In this document: positions 5,444 through 5,523 of the stretch, one piece after another | How the letters are laid out: each line of letters starts with the position of its first letter | How positions within the stretch are numbered: position 1 is the stretch's first letter | Source: Patescibacteria group bacterium | GTDB lineage: Bacteria > Patescibacteriota > Saccharimonadia > Saccharimonadales > CAIOMD01 | Length of the DNA: 5,523 nt | Reading direction: 5' to 3' | Assembly (NCBI GenBank): GCA_030917025.1 | Contig: JAUPVN010000016.1 | Coordinates: 1-5,523, forward strand | Translations under genes and position numbers: made by a program | The notes under the pieces: model-generated | What the model saw: the letters and a program-made list of their open reading frames with translations, nothing else | What the model was told of the DNA's origin: nothing | Databases searched by the model: none

Positions 5444-5523
5444 ATGAAATTACTAAGTTTATTACAATCTTCTAAGCAAACTAAACAGCACAAGCGCGAA
5501 CAACGATACCGCGAGCTTATACA
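5444..5523 (+). CDS. Start of a basic, unidentified protein (3' end outside window)
   Basis: An ATG nine bases after the previous TAG opens a frame that continues to the window edge for 26 full codons. The visible part begins MKLLSLLQSSKQTKQHKREQ and then RYRELI: a short hydrophobic start followed by a strongly basic stretch rich in Lys, Gln and Arg, as expected of an amphipathic helix or a nucleic-acid-facing segment. This is too little to assign a family. Same strand, close spacing and similar codon style suggest it is the fourth gene of the metG operon. No Shine-Dalgarno is seen. It could also be a short frame that stops just outside the window. Confidence 0.6.
   Translation, partial: MKLLSLLQSSKQTKQHKREQRYRELI

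Overview
The window is a gene-dense, AT-rich stretch of bacterial chromosome with every gene on the + strand. It falls into two tandem blocks separated by one regulatory gap of about 190 bases. The standard genetic code fits: tryptophan is TGG, glycine uses GGN, and all seven visible stops are TAA or TAG. The low GC, the lean gene packing, the near absence of Shine-Dalgarno sequences, a short Thermus-type methionyl-tRNA synthetase and a MacB-like exporter beside a membrane-anchored FKBP together suggest a reduced-genome bacterium. Candidate Phyla Radiation / Patescibacteria, perhaps Saccharibacteria, is my best guess. That placement is inference from gene style, not from a phylogenetic marker.

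Block 1 (1-2723) is an envelope/export operon. It holds the 3' part of a LolD/MacB-type ABC ATPase, its FtsX/MacB-like permease (start overlaps the ATPase stop by one base), a membrane-anchored FKBP-type prolyl isomerase (5 bases later), and a 55-codon gene one base after the FKBP stop. That last gene encodes a possible zinc-binding mini-protein with a C-x2-C-x2-W-H signature. The ATPase and permease should form one transporter. The isomerase is placed to fold proteins on the outer face of the same membrane.

The gap (2724-2916) holds no gene. It carries a 9-base direct repeat, an overlapping small palindrome, a 9-base inverted repeat and a perfect TATAAT box. The box lies exactly six bases before the metG ATG, so the metG transcript may be leaderless.

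Block 2 (2917 to the end) is metG (methionyl-tRNA synthetase), a TatD-family metal-dependent hydrolase, an unrecognised 92-residue protein and the start of a further basic protein that runs off the window. Gaps of 4, 18 and 9 bases suggest one transcript from the metG promoter.

I see no mobile element, CRISPR array, tRNA or rRNA. The most interesting points are the overlooked small zinc-finger-like gene, the apparent leaderless metG promoter with its upstream repeats, and the conserved-looking but unidentified proteins at the right end.
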